Assembly (NCBI RefSeq): GCF_029761915.1
Contig: NZ_CP121695.1
Span: 248,001 to 312,000, forward strand
Length of the DNA: 64,000 bases
Direction: 5' to 3'
From: Bradyrhizobium sp. CB1650
Lineage (GTDB): Bacteria > Pseudomonadota > Alphaproteobacteria > Rhizobiales > Xanthobacteraceae
The first letter of the stretch is position 1. The number at the start of each line of letters is the position of its first letter. The translations under genes were made by a program, and so were the position numbers. The notes under the pieces are model-generated. The model worked only from the letters and a program-made list of their open reading frames with translations. It had not been told where the DNA came from and searched no databases. Shown in pieces: positions 56,328 to 64,000 of the stretch.

Positions 56328-57866
56328 TCACGCCATCTGGCGTACATCCTCCGCGAGTGCCCGGTAGGACAGCGCCTCGGCGAGATGCAGCCGGCCGATC
56401 TTCTCGGTGCCGTCGAGGTCGGCGAGCGTGCGCGCCACGCGCAGCACGCGGTGATAGCCGCGCGCCGACAGCCGCATGCTCTCGGCGGCATCGCGCAGCA
56501 GCTTCTGGCCTTGCAGATCGGGTCTTGCGATCTCCTCCAGCGCGGCGGCCGGTGCTTCGGCATTGGTGCGGACATGCGGCAGGCCAGCGGATGCGTAGCG
56601 CGCGAGCTGGATGTCGCGCGCAGAGGCCACGCGCGCGGCGACTTCGGCCGAACCTTCCGCCGATGGCGGCAGGATCAGATCGGCCGCGGTCACCGCCGGC
56701 ACCTCGATACGCAGATCGATGCGGTCCATCAGCGGGCCCGAGATGCGCGCCTGATAGTCCGCCGTGCACCGGTCGATGCGGCCGCGCTTGCAGGCATAGC
56801 CCGGCTCGAACGCGTTGCCGCAGCGGCAGGGATTCATCGCCGCGACCAGCATGAAGCGCGCCGGATACGTCACGCGGTGGTTGGCGCGGGACACCGCGAC
56901 CTCGCCGTTCTCCAATGGCTGGCGCAGCGAATCCAGCACGCGCGGATCGAATTCTGGCAGTTCGTCGAGGAACAGCACGCCCTGATGCGCGAGCGAGATC
57001 TCGCCGGGCTTTGCGCGCATGCCGCCGCCGGTGAGCGCGGCCATGCTGGCGGCATGATGCGGCGAGCGGAACGGCCGCCGCGATGTCAGCGCGCCGCCCT
57101 GGATCTCGCCGGCGACGGAGGCGATCATCGAGACCTCAAGCAGCTCACCCGGGGACAGCGGCGGCAGGATTGAGGGCAAGCGTGCTGCCAGCATCGATTT
57201 GCCGGCGCCGGGTGCGCCGATCATCAGCAGGTGATGCCCGCCGGCGGCCGCGATCTCGAGCGCCCGCTTGGCGCTCTCCTGGCCTTTGATATCGCGCAGG
57301 TCGAGCTTTGAGGCGGCTGCCTCATGCACTTTCGGCGAGGGCCGCGACAGCACCTGCGTGCCCTTGAAATGGTTGGCGATCTGGATCAGCGAAGACGCGG
57401 CGATGATCTGGATGTCCGGGCTCGCCCAGGCCGCCTCCGAGCCGCAGGCGGCCGGACAGATCAACCCCTCCTCGCGCGCATTGGCACCGATCGCGGCCGG
57501 CAACACCCCTGCGACGGGCGCAATCGAGCCGTCGAGGCCGAGCTCGCCGAGCACCGTAAAACCCGTCAGGGCATCCGGCGGGATCGCCCCGATCGCCGCC
57601 ATCAGCCCGAGGGCGATCGGCAGGTCGTAATGGCTGCCTTCCTTGGGCAAATCCGCGGGCGCGAGATTGACGGTGATCCGCCGCGCCGGCAGCGCCAGGC
57701 CCGAGGCGATCAGCGCCGAGCGGACCCGCTCGCGGGCCTCCGACACCGCCTTGTCCGGAAGGCCGACGATGGCAAAAGCCGGCAGGCCCGGTGCGACCTG
57801 TACCTGCACGTCGACCGCGCGGGCCTCGATCCCCTCAAAGGCGACTGTAGAAACCCGCTGAACCAT
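56328..57866 (-). CDS. YifB/ComM-family Mg-chelatase-like AAA ATPase
   Basis: A 512-residue protein: an N-terminal Lon-C-like (ChlI) domain (VSTVAFEGIEARAVDVQVQVAPGLPAFAIVGLPDKAV), an AAA+ core with Walker A MIGAPGAGKSMLAARLP near residue 220 and Walker B GVLFLDELPEF, and a C-terminal Mg_chelatase_C part with a Cys cluster (NPCRCGNAFEPGYACKRG). ComM relatives act as branch-migration helicases during uptake of foreign DNA. ATG 57866 gives MVQRVSTVAF, the usual start. Confidence 0.9.
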   Translation of the reverse strand: MVQRVSTVAFEGIEARAVDVQVQVAPGLPAFAIVGLPDKAVSEARERVRSALIASGLALPARRITVNLAPADLPKEGSHYDLPIALGLMAAIGAIPPDALTGFTVLGELGLDGSIAPVAGVLPAAIGANAREEGLICPAACGSEAAWASPDIQIIAASSLIQIANHFKGTQVLSRPSPKVHEAAASKLDLRDIKGQESAKRALEIAAAGGHHLLMIGAPGAGKSMLAARLPSILPPLSPGELLEVSMIASVAGEIQGGALTSRRPFRSPHHAASMAALTGGGMRAKPGEISLAHQGVLFLDELPEFDPRVLDSLRQPLENGEVAVSRANHRVTYPARFMLVAAMNPCRCGNAFEPGYACKRGRIDRCTADYQARISGPLMDRIDLRIEVPAVTAADLILPPSAEGSAEVAARVASARDIQLARYASAGLPHVRTNAEAPAAALEEIARPDLQGQKLLRDAAESMRLSARGYHRVLRVARTLADLDGTEKIGRLHLAEALSYRALAEDVRQMA

Positions 57867-58092
57867 GCTCGACCGAGGCTCCCCCTGCACAATCGAGGGT
57901 AGCAGGACGCAGTCCACCTGACAAGAACAATACGGGAACAGTTTTCGGCGGCCGGCCAGGCCCTAACCAATCATAAACGCGATCGGGAAAGTACGCCTCG
58001 AATGCGAGCGGCTCCGCTCAGCACATTCCAACGAATGTTCGCTACGTTCAGAGCCGCGGGATGGGCCGTGATCTAACAAGTGAACAATCGAA

Positions 58093-58338
58093 ATGCTTGT
58101 AAATCGCCGGAGAAGCGAACGACGGGTGTGCAGTCGGCTCGCCAAGATTCATTTTGGCGCGGGCTCGCTGCCGAGGGACTGCACGATCACGGACATTTCC
58201 GACGGTGGCGTGAAAGTAGTCGCGGAGTTTTTGGAAGTGCCGCCGCAATTCACCATCATCTTCGCGCCCGACTATTCCCGCCAATGCCGCCTGCGCTGGC
58301 GCATCGGCTGCGAATTCGGCGCTGAATTCACCGACTAG
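58093..58338 (+). CDS. PilZ-domain c-di-GMP receptor
   Basis: An 81-residue single PilZ domain. The N-terminal RRRSERR supplies the R-x-x-x-R ligand motif and DISDGGVKV the D/N-x-S-x-x-G motif, so c-di-GMP binding should be intact. The gene ends 80 bp upstream of tadD in the same direction, and three diguanylate cyclases lie elsewhere in the window. A role in controlling the Tad pilus or motility is inference from position. Confidence 0.88.
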   Translation: MLVNRRRSERRVCSRLAKIHFGAGSLPRDCTITDISDGGVKVVAEFLEVPPQFTIIFAPDYSRQCRLRWRIGCEFGAEFTD

Positions 58339-58355
58339 GCCAGACGGGCGCGTCC

Positions 58356-58371
58356 TTAACGGGAATTTAGC
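58356..58371 (+). promoter_or_regulatory. CtrA-like half-conserved box upstream of tadD
   Basis: TTAA-CGGGAAT-TTAGC matches TTAA-N7-TTAAC except for one base in the second half. It lies 48 bp before the tadD ATG. CtrA controls tad pilus genes in Caulobacter, so the site is plausible but weak. Confidence 0.3.
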
Positions 58372-58387
58372 GTTAATCGGTAAGCAT

Positions 58388-58417
58388 CTCTGATCAATCG
58401 CCGACGGTAGATCAGAG
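58388..58417 (+). promoter_or_regulatory. Inverted repeat abutting the tadD start codon
   Basis: CTCTGATC (58388-58395) and GATCAGAG (58410-58417) are perfect 8-bp complements ending one base before the ATG. As RNA the stem would cover the ribosome-binding region; as DNA it could be an operator. No clear Shine-Dalgarno lies outside it. Confidence 0.45.
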
Positions 58418-58418
58418 T

Positions 58419-59195
58419 ATGTCCAAGCGTCCGTACCTTGCCTTTCCTCCGGCGAGATTCCTCCTTCCCGCGCTTTTGGTGCTCGCACTCGGCGGCTGCC
58501 AGACCACGGGCCTCGAGGACGTGACCGGCGCGCTCGGCGGCAAGACGGAAACCGCGAGCAAGGTCGACGCCAAGCCGGACATGGACGCCTTGCGCGAGCG
58601 CTATCGCGCCAAGCCGAGCGATCCCAACGTCGCGCTCGAATACGGCAAGGCGTTGCGCGAGACCGGGCAACGCGCCCAGGCGGTCGCGGTGCTGGAGCAG
58701 GCAGTGCTCGCCCATCCCAGCAACAAGGCGCTGCTCGCCGGCTACGGCCGCGCACTCGCCGACAACGGCAATTTCCAGCAGGCGTTCGATGTCCTGAGCC
58801 GCGCGCACACGCCCGAGGATCCCGACTGGCACATCCTGTCGGCGCAGGGCGCGGTGCTCGACCAGCTCGGCCGCAACGAGGAAGCGCAGCAATATTACGC
58901 GACCGCGCTGAAGATCGTGCCCGACGAGCCGTCGGTGCTGTCCAATCTCGGCCTGTCTTACGTGCTCCAGAACAATCTGCCGCGGGCGGAGGAGACGATG
59001 CGGCGCGCCTATGAGCGCAACCCCGCCGATTCCCGCGTCCGGACCAATTTCGCCTTCGTGCTGGGGCTGGAAGGAAAACAATCCGAGGCCGAGACCATCG
59101 TGAAGGCCGATCTGCCGCCGGCCGAAGCCGCGGCCAAGGTCACGGCGCTGCGTCAGCTCCTGGCGAAAAGGCAGCAGCGGGCCGACAACAAATAG
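58419..59195 (+). CDS. tadD: Tad pilus assembly lipoprotein TadD
   Basis: A 258-residue TPR lipoprotein of the Flp/Tad pilus system. Signal peptide with lipobox LALGGC (Cys near residue 28), then several TPR repeats (PNVALEYGKALRETGQRAQAVAVLEQAVLAHP, ...LGRNEEAQQYYATALKIVP, LGLSYVLQNNLPRAEETMRRA). TadD probably acts as an outer-membrane pilotin or scaffold for the secretin. It is convergent with cpaE, 18 bp apart. Confidence 0.88.
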   Translation: MSKRPYLAFPPARFLLPALLVLALGGCQTTGLEDVTGALGGKTETASKVDAKPDMDALRERYRAKPSDPNVALEYGKALRETGQRAQAVAVLEQAVLAHPSNKALLAGYGRALADNGNFQQAFDVLSRAHTPEDPDWHILSAQGAVLDQLGRNEEAQQYYATALKIVPDEPSVLSNLGLSYVLQNNLPRAEETMRRAYERNPADSRVRTNFAFVLGLEGKQSEAETIVKADLPPAEAAAKVTALRQLLAKRQQRADNK

Positions 59196-59213
59196 CCCGC
59201 CGCTCCGTTCGGC

Positions 59214-60503
59214 TTACGACGCCTTGCGATGCGGCGCGGAGCTGCGCCCGCCCCTGCCCTTCAGCTTCTTCAGCAGCGGTCCGAGCAGCGAGCGCTTCGG
59301 CTTCTTCACGTCACCGCGCCCGGCGAGACGGTTCGCCATGTTCTGGAACAGCTCGGTGGTGCGGTGGCTCTTGGAGACCTCCGCGATCATCTGGCCGTTG
59401 TTTGCGGCGGTCGAGAATAGCTTCGAATCGAACGGGATCACCGCGATCGGCTGGCTCTCCATCGTCTTGGCGAACGCCTTGACCTCGATCTCCGCCCGCT
59501 TGGGCATGCCGACCTGGTTGATGCAGTAGAGCGGCGGCCGATCGTTCGGCCGCGCCGCCTTCAGCACGCCGAGCATGTTCTTCGTGTTGCGCAGGTTCGC
59601 AAGATCGGGCTCGGCCACGATGACAATGTCGTCGGCGTTGACCAGCGCGCGCCGGGTCCAACCCGACCATTGATGGGGCACGTCGAGCACGATGCAGGGC
59701 GTGGTCATGCGCAAGGTGTCGAAGACCGCGTCGAATGCTTCCGCGCCGAAATCGTAGACGCGGTCAAGCGTCGCCGGGGCGGCGAGCAGGCTGAGACGCT
59801 CGGTGCATTTGGCGAGCAGGCGTTCCATCAGCGCGGTGTCGGGCCGCTCCTGCGACAGCACCGCGTTGGCGATACCCTGGATCGGATCCTGATTGTAGTC
59901 GAGGCCGGCGGTGCCGAAGGCGAGGTCGAGATCGATCACGACGGAATCGAGCGCGAGATCGCGCGCGATGGTCCAGGCCACGTTGTGTGCGACGGTGGAT
60001 GCGCCGACGCCGCCCTTGGCGCCGACCACCGCGATGACGCGACCGGTGATGATGGTTTCCGAGGCCGAGAACAGGCTGCAAATCGAGCGCACCACATCGA
60101 TGGTCTCGACCGGCCCCACCACATAGTCGTTGACGCCGCGGCGCACCAGTTCGCGATAGGGCGCCGTGTCGTTGGGATTGCCGATCACGACCACGCGCGT
60201 GCCGGGGTCGCAGACGCCGGCGAGGTCGTCGAGCCCTTCGAGGATGTCGCGCGTGCCGTCGGATTCGATCACGATCACGTTCGGTGTCGGCATCGAGTCA
60301 TAGACTTCGATCGCCGCGGCAAGGCCGCCGCTCTTGGCGGTGAGATGCGCCTTGGCGAGACGGCGATCCTGACCCGCCGCGGTCACCGCAGCGAGCGTCT
60401 GCTCGGTCTCGCAAAATGCCTGCACCGAGATGCGCGGGACCGGCGCAATGTGTTCTTCGGGGTGCTGCGGATCGTCCGCTTGGTCTTCGTGGCCGCTTGT
60501 CAT
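59214..60503 (-). CDS. cpaE: Tad pilus assembly protein CpaE/TadZ
   Basis: A 429-residue ParA/MinD-like ATPase that localises the Tad machine at the pole. An N-terminal receiver-like (ARD) domain (about residues 45-150) precedes the deviant Walker A VVGAKGGVGASTVAHNVAW, where the usual second Lys is Ala, a known TadZ variation; VIDLDLAFGTAGLDYNQDP follows. The start overlaps the cpaD stop (ATGA). The genes that often follow, cpaF and tadB-tadC, are not here. Confidence 0.93.
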   Translation of the reverse strand: MTSGHEDQADDPQHPEEHIAPVPRISVQAFCETEQTLAAVTAAGQDRRLAKAHLTAKSGGLAAAIEVYDSMPTPNVIVIESDGTRDILEGLDDLAGVCDPGTRVVVIGNPNDTAPYRELVRRGVNDYVVGPVETIDVVRSICSLFSASETIITGRVIAVVGAKGGVGASTVAHNVAWTIARDLALDSVVIDLDLAFGTAGLDYNQDPIQGIANAVLSQERPDTALMERLLAKCTERLSLLAAPATLDRVYDFGAEAFDAVFDTLRMTTPCIVLDVPHQWSGWTRRALVNADDIVIVAEPDLANLRNTKNMLGVLKAARPNDRPPLYCINQVGMPKRAEIEVKAFAKTMESQPIAVIPFDSKLFSTAANNGQMIAEVSKSHRTTELFQNMANRLAGRGDVKKPKRSLLGPLLKKLKGRGGRSSAPHRKAS

Positions 60504-61234
60504 TTGCCTGTGTCGCTGAGTTTGGCCTTGTCAGCCTCGGGATAGCTGGTCGAAGTCGCCGAGCCCTTGCGGTAGCGATCGAAGGCGATGTTGCGACGCT
60601 CGGTATAGGCCGGCGTCTCCGCCCGAGGCTGCTCGAGATCGGCAGGGTTGTCGATCATCGCCGCGAGGTTGCGCTGACTGGCGCAACCCAGATTGAAGTA
60701 CGGTCGATTCTCGTTGTAGTCGGGGTTGAGCAGGGACGGGCCCACGTCTTCCGGCCACAATCCGCACGGGCCTGCGACGGCAGCGATCCTGGAATAGCTC
60801 AAACGGATGGTCGGGAGCAGTCCCGGGTCCTCGGGACGGTACGGCTGCCGGACGATGGCGCGCGAAGGTACGCCGCCGGCCAACAACACGGAACGAATTT
60901 CCTGATAGGTCGCCGCCGCGGGTCTGGCATTGGCGGTGTCGACGGGAACATCGACGACGACGGAGCCGGTGCCTTCCCGCACCCAGTCCCGGGCGATGCC
61001 GACGACATCGGCGTGCTGTGCCGCCGAGAGGCCGCCGCGGGCCTGGCCGACGAAGATCACGATCGAGCGCTTGCCTTCCTGCACCGCGATCGGATGACGC
61101 TGGCGATAGTCGGTCGGTACCGTCTGGGTGACGATCTCGCCTGTGGTGTTACATGCGCCCAGCATGACGGAAAGCCCCGTCAGCGCGACTGCGAGGCGCA
61201 GCCTGCCACGATGATCGGCCGCTGTATTCGCCAT
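60500..61234 (-). CDS. cpaD: Tad pilus lipoprotein CpaD
   Basis: A 244-residue CpaD-type outer-membrane-associated lipoprotein. Signal peptide with lipobox VMLGAC (Cys near residue 28), followed by TDYRQRHPIAVQEGKRSIVIFVGQARGGLSAAQHADVVGIARDWVREG and the conserved CGLWPEDVGPSLLNPDYNENRPYFNLGCASQRNLAAMIDNPADL. Probably assists the CpaC secretin. Translationally coupled to cpaE. Confidence 0.93.
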   Translation of the reverse strand: MANTAADHRGRLRLAVALTGLSVMLGACNTTGEIVTQTVPTDYRQRHPIAVQEGKRSIVIFVGQARGGLSAAQHADVVGIARDWVREGTGSVVVDVPVDTANARPAAATYQEIRSVLLAGGVPSRAIVRQPYRPEDPGLLPTIRLSYSRIAAVAGPCGLWPEDVGPSLLNPDYNENRPYFNLGCASQRNLAAMIDNPADLEQPRAETPAYTERRNIAFDRYRKGSATSTSYPEADKAKLSDTGK

Positions 61235-61290
61235 CGGTTCCCCCTCTTTGCCCTCGTCCCCAAGCTGTCGTCGTCGAGCCGCCGTTCGTC

Positions 61291-62826
61291 TCAGTCGATG
61301 ATGAAGCCGAAATCGCCCTGGTAGCCGCCGATGGGATCGACGCGGTGCGCGATGCCGTAGAGACGGTTCATGCGTCCAAGCAGCGCCGACTGTGCATCCG
61401 AGGCCGGCGCGAAGCCGTCGTCAGGCCGCGACAATTCCTTCTGCGCGACCGCGCGCACCACGTAGGGCGTCACGATCACCATCAGCTCGGTTTCGTTGTT
61501 GACGTAGTCCTGGCTGCGGAAGAGCTGGCCGAGGATCGGCACCTGGTCGACACCGGGCAGGCCGTTGATCGCCTGCTTGGTCTGCTGCTGGATCAGGCCG
61601 GCCATCGCCATCGAGCCGCCCGAGGGAATCTCGAGCGTGGTCTCGGCCCGGCGGGTTTGGACCGATGGGATGGTGATGGAGCTCGTTGAGCTTAAGGAAA
61701 GCGCTTGCGTCACCGTGATGGCGTTCTGGTTCGACAGCTCCGACACTTCGGTCATCACCCGCAGGCTGATGCGTCCTTCGCTCAGCACGACCGGCGTGAA
61801 GTTCAGCGAGATGCCGAACTTCTTGTAGGTGATCTGGGTGGTGCAGACATGCGTTGCGGGATCGCAGGCGTAGCCCCCGGGAATTGGAAATTCGCCGCCC
61901 GCGATGAAGGTCGCCGATTCACCCGAGATCGCGGTCAGGCTCGGCTCGGCCAGTGTCCGCATCACGCCGGCGCTTTCCATCGCGCGCATGGTGGCGTTGA
62001 CGGTGGCGACGCCCTTGGCAAGGCCGGTGACGCCAAGCCCGTTGCTGCTGACGAGCGGACCGCCGCTGGCCGAGAAGGGGTTGGAATTGTTGAACTGGAC
62101 GACGGCGGTGCCGGCGTTCAGGCTGGCGCTGAGATCGACGCCCATCTGCTTGACGATGTCGCGGCGCACCTCGCCGACGACGACCTTGAGCATCACCTGG
62201 TCGCGGCCGCGTACAACGATGTTGTTGACGACCTTGTCCGAGCCGCCGACCAGCTTCGCGGCAACGTCGCCCGCCTGCTGCGCCTCGACCGGGCTCGACA
62301 CCGAGCCGGTCAGCATCACGCTGTCGCCGACACCTTCGATCTGCACGCCCGGCAGCGACTGGCGAAGTGCGGCGCGCATGCCGTTGAGGTCGCGCTTCAC
62401 CGCGATGTCGTAGGAGGCGACCTGCTGGCCGTCGGCCGAGAAGAACACGACGTTGGTCTGGCCGACCTGGCCGCCGATGATATAGGCGCGCTGGGCCGAG
62501 CGGATCACCGCATTGGCGATCTTGGGATCGGCCACCAGCACGTCCTTGACCTCGCGCGGCAGGTCGATGACGACCGACTTGCCGACGCCGAGCGAGAGAA
62601 AGCGCGTCCGGGCGGGTGCGATCATCGCGACCGGCGCGACGCCGAGATCCGACGCCTGCATCGGCGCCTGGTCGCCGACCGGCGCGTCGGCGCCGCTTGC
62701 CCAGTTCGGAGCTGCGATCAGCCCCAGCAGCAGCATTGCCCCCGTCCAGAACGCGTGTGCGCCATTCCCCCGAATGCGCATGCACGTCCGATCATCCCCG
62801 CAATTCATCTTGGGTGTCCCCATCAC
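61291..62826 (-). CDS. cpaC: Tad pilus secretin CpaC (RcpA)
   Basis: A 511-residue type II/III secretin forming the outer-membrane channel of the pilus. After the signal peptide, an N-terminal pilus-formation domain (RFLSLGVGKSVVIDLPREVKDVLVADPKIANAVI), a BON-like segment (SVMLTGSVSSPVEAQQAGDVAA) and the secretin core ending VPILGQLFRSQDYVNNETELMVIVTPYVV. GTG 62826 overlaps the cpaB stop (GTGA); ATG 62781 would give a more normal signal peptide (MRIRGNGAHAFW). Confidence 0.94.
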   Translation of the reverse strand: MMGTPKMNCGDDRTCMRIRGNGAHAFWTGAMLLLGLIAAPNWASGADAPVGDQAPMQASDLGVAPVAMIAPARTRFLSLGVGKSVVIDLPREVKDVLVADPKIANAVIRSAQRAYIIGGQVGQTNVVFFSADGQQVASYDIAVKRDLNGMRAALRQSLPGVQIEGVGDSVMLTGSVSSPVEAQQAGDVAAKLVGGSDKVVNNIVVRGRDQVMLKVVVGEVRRDIVKQMGVDLSASLNAGTAVVQFNNSNPFSASGGPLVSSNGLGVTGLAKGVATVNATMRAMESAGVMRTLAEPSLTAISGESATFIAGGEFPIPGGYACDPATHVCTTQITYKKFGISLNFTPVVLSEGRISLRVMTEVSELSNQNAITVTQALSLSSTSSITIPSVQTRRAETTLEIPSGGSMAMAGLIQQQTKQAINGLPGVDQVPILGQLFRSQDYVNNETELMVIVTPYVVRAVAQKELSRPDDGFAPASDAQSALLGRMNRLYGIAHRVDPIGGYQGDFGFIID

Positions 62827-63629
62827 TTCTGTGACGTTAGTTGCCGCGCCGGCACGCCGTAGCGGATCACGCTGACGCCGCCGGGACGCTTGATCGCCTG
62901 GTCCTCGAGCGAGACCTCCGTTGCGTTGGCGTCGACGATGCTCCGCAGCGCGAGCGTCAGCGTGCCGCCCTGGCGCGCGGCGGACAGCGTTGCGACCTGG
63001 TCGGGCCTGAGCTCGAGCGTAACGGTCTTGCCGACGACGGCATTCTGGCCGTCCTTTTCCTTCGGTGCCTGATCGATCGCGAGCACGCGGATGTTGGTCA
63101 GGATGACCTCGGAAAGGATGAGGTCATTGCCGTTGGTCTGGGCGTCGGGATTCTTCAGGTGCCGCGTCAGGATGATGTCGACGCGGTCGTTGGGCAGGAT
63201 GAAGCCGCCGGCGCCGGTCTCGGCCGAAATCTCGGTGGAGACGGCGCGCATGCCGCTCGGCAGAATCGCGGCCATGAAGCCCGAGCCCTCGGCCTTCACC
63301 AGCTTCTGCTCGCGGATCGGTTCGCCCTGCATCAGCGGCACGCGCGCGATCGAGCCTGCGATCTGGCTCGGCGCCTCGGGCCTGTTGTCGCGGCGGATGA
63401 AGGCACCGCTCGCGGTCGCCGTCGGCCAAGCCTGCCATTGCAGGTCCTCGGGCTTCAGGGATTGGCCAAGCTGGATGTCGGATTTGGCGACGAGAACCTC
63501 GACCGTCGGCAGCTTCTCCGCCACCGGGAGGGCCGGCGCGGGCTTGCTCTCATAGCCGCTCGCCAGGTACGCGGCGACGCCGCCGGCGCCCAGCGCAATG
63601 ACGAGAACGACAATGCGTGCGGTATTCAT
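62823..63629 (-). CDS. cpaB: Tad pilus assembly protein CpaB (RcpC)
   Basis: A 268-residue CpaB/RcpC protein. An N-terminal TM or signal anchor (ARIVVLVIALGAGGVAAYLASGY), an SAF domain (VLVAKSDIQLGQSLKPEDLQWQAWP) and the RcpC domain (FILPNDRVDIILTRH...ILTNIRVLAIDQAP). It starts the cpaB-cpaC-cpaD-cpaE operon, which has overlaps or short gaps throughout. Pilin and prepilin peptidase genes usually lie just upstream, outside the window. Confidence 0.93.
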   Translation of the reverse strand: MNTARIVVLVIALGAGGVAAYLASGYESKPAPALPVAEKLPTVEVLVAKSDIQLGQSLKPEDLQWQAWPTATASGAFIRRDNRPEAPSQIAGSIARVPLMQGEPIREQKLVKAEGSGFMAAILPSGMRAVSTEISAETGAGGFILPNDRVDIILTRHLKNPDAQTNGNDLILSEVILTNIRVLAIDQAPKEKDGQNAVVGKTVTLELRPDQVATLSAARQGGTLTLALRSIVDANATEVSLEDQAIKRPGGVSVIRYGVPARQLTSQK

Positions 63630-64000
63630 ACGCTTCTACTCTTACGCGGGACACTCGAACCGCACGTGGCGGGTTCGCCAGCGTCGATGAGTAGGCAGTA
63701 AAGGTATAAGGGGTGTTGCGAGCCCGAATGTGATGGCCGGTCACGGTACGGGTTTTGGGCGGATGGTGAACGCCACGTTATTCGAGAGAGCCGCGATCTC
63801 CGTAGATTCACGCAAGGCGACAGGTGCTCGCAGATGCAGTGCAAGCCGTCATGGTGAATGGATGGTTAGTGATGCGCGAAGGTGGTTGTCACATCGCCAC
63901 TGCAGCGGGGCGGAAATAATCCGACACATTTTCAGTGTCGTCCTGGCTTTCCCAGGACGACATTCGAAGGCAGTGTGCGTGGCTCGGATAGTGCGCAGCG
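63630..64000. other. Non-coding region upstream of cpaB
   Basis: This 371-bp stretch at the window end should contain the cpaB promoter. Open frames here have no family features. Apart from the hairpin at 63936-63962, I see no pilin gene, repeat or CtrA-type site. A pilin gene may begin beyond the window. Confidence 0.4.
63936..63962. repeat. 11-bp hairpin, possibly a repeat or terminator
   Basis: TGTCGTCCTGG and CCAGGACGACA form a perfect 11-bp stem with a CTTTC loop. The core GGCTTTCCCAGGACGAC resembles the fragment near 20185 (GGCTTTCGCCAGGACGAC), suggesting a shared repeat family. It could also end transcription from the next gene outside the window. Confidence 0.5.

Overview
The window is high-GC alphaproteobacterial chromosome and most resembles Bradyrhizobium (Nitrobacteraceae). 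This rests on the gene order (rho-mnmE-mnmG-rsmG-parA-parB, hisB-hisH-hisA-hisF-hisE next to hslV/hslU, a cpa/tad pilus locus), on alphaproteobacterial protein families (DUF2585, Tim44-like, CpaB-E), and on several families of palindromic intergenic repeats that are abundant in bradyrhizobia. The genus call is inference. The canonical parABS region with four parS-type sites suggests an origin-proximal position. I saw no tRNA, rRNA, CRISPR array, transposase or prophage gene.

Layout. 1-4.2 kb: a TetR regulator, a Trm112-like protein, a UbiH-type hydroxylase, acyl-CoA thioesterase II and a GYF/DUF898 membrane protein. 4.5-9.9 kb: two glnK-amtB nitrogen units. Between them lie an ArsR-SRPBCC pair and a second-type ClpP, and this block is followed by a decayed copy of the 3' end of the first amtB. 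10-17.3 kb: a GFA-family protein, a diguanylate cyclase, an aminotransferase-ftsK pair behind a CtrA-type box, lolA and xthA. 17.3-23.8 kb: a cNMP-binding protein, an OmpR-type regulator, an L,D-transpeptidase-like protein, a hydratase, YggS and two more diguanylate cyclases. 24-30.5 kb: leuS-lptE-holA running towards parB-parA. 30.5-36.3 kb: rsmG, mnmG, mnmE and rho, with parS sites between and inside them. 36.5-44 kb: hemJ, PPSR, maf, coaE, dnaQ, secB, a Tim44-like protein, mltA and an Smr protein. 44-53.3 kb: an unknown polytopic membrane protein, hslU, DUF2585, a frameshifted GNAT gene, hslV, then a histidine operon ending in hisE and coaA. 53.4-58.3 kb: a hybrid histidine kinase, a small exported protein, YifB and a PilZ protein. 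58.4-63.6 kb: tadD facing cpaB-cpaC-cpaD-cpaE.

Themes. Nitrogen sensing is duplicated, but only the second glnK has a recognisable sigma-54 promoter. Cell-cycle functions (FtsK, ParABS, a CtrA-like box) and c-di-GMP functions (three GGDEF enzymes, one PilZ protein near the pilus genes) are concentrated here. Most spaces between operons are filled by palindromic repeats, one of them inserted between parA and parB. The most informative unusual structure is the arsR-SRPBCC-clpP block bounded by amtB 3' ends. No clearly new defence or biosynthetic system was found.
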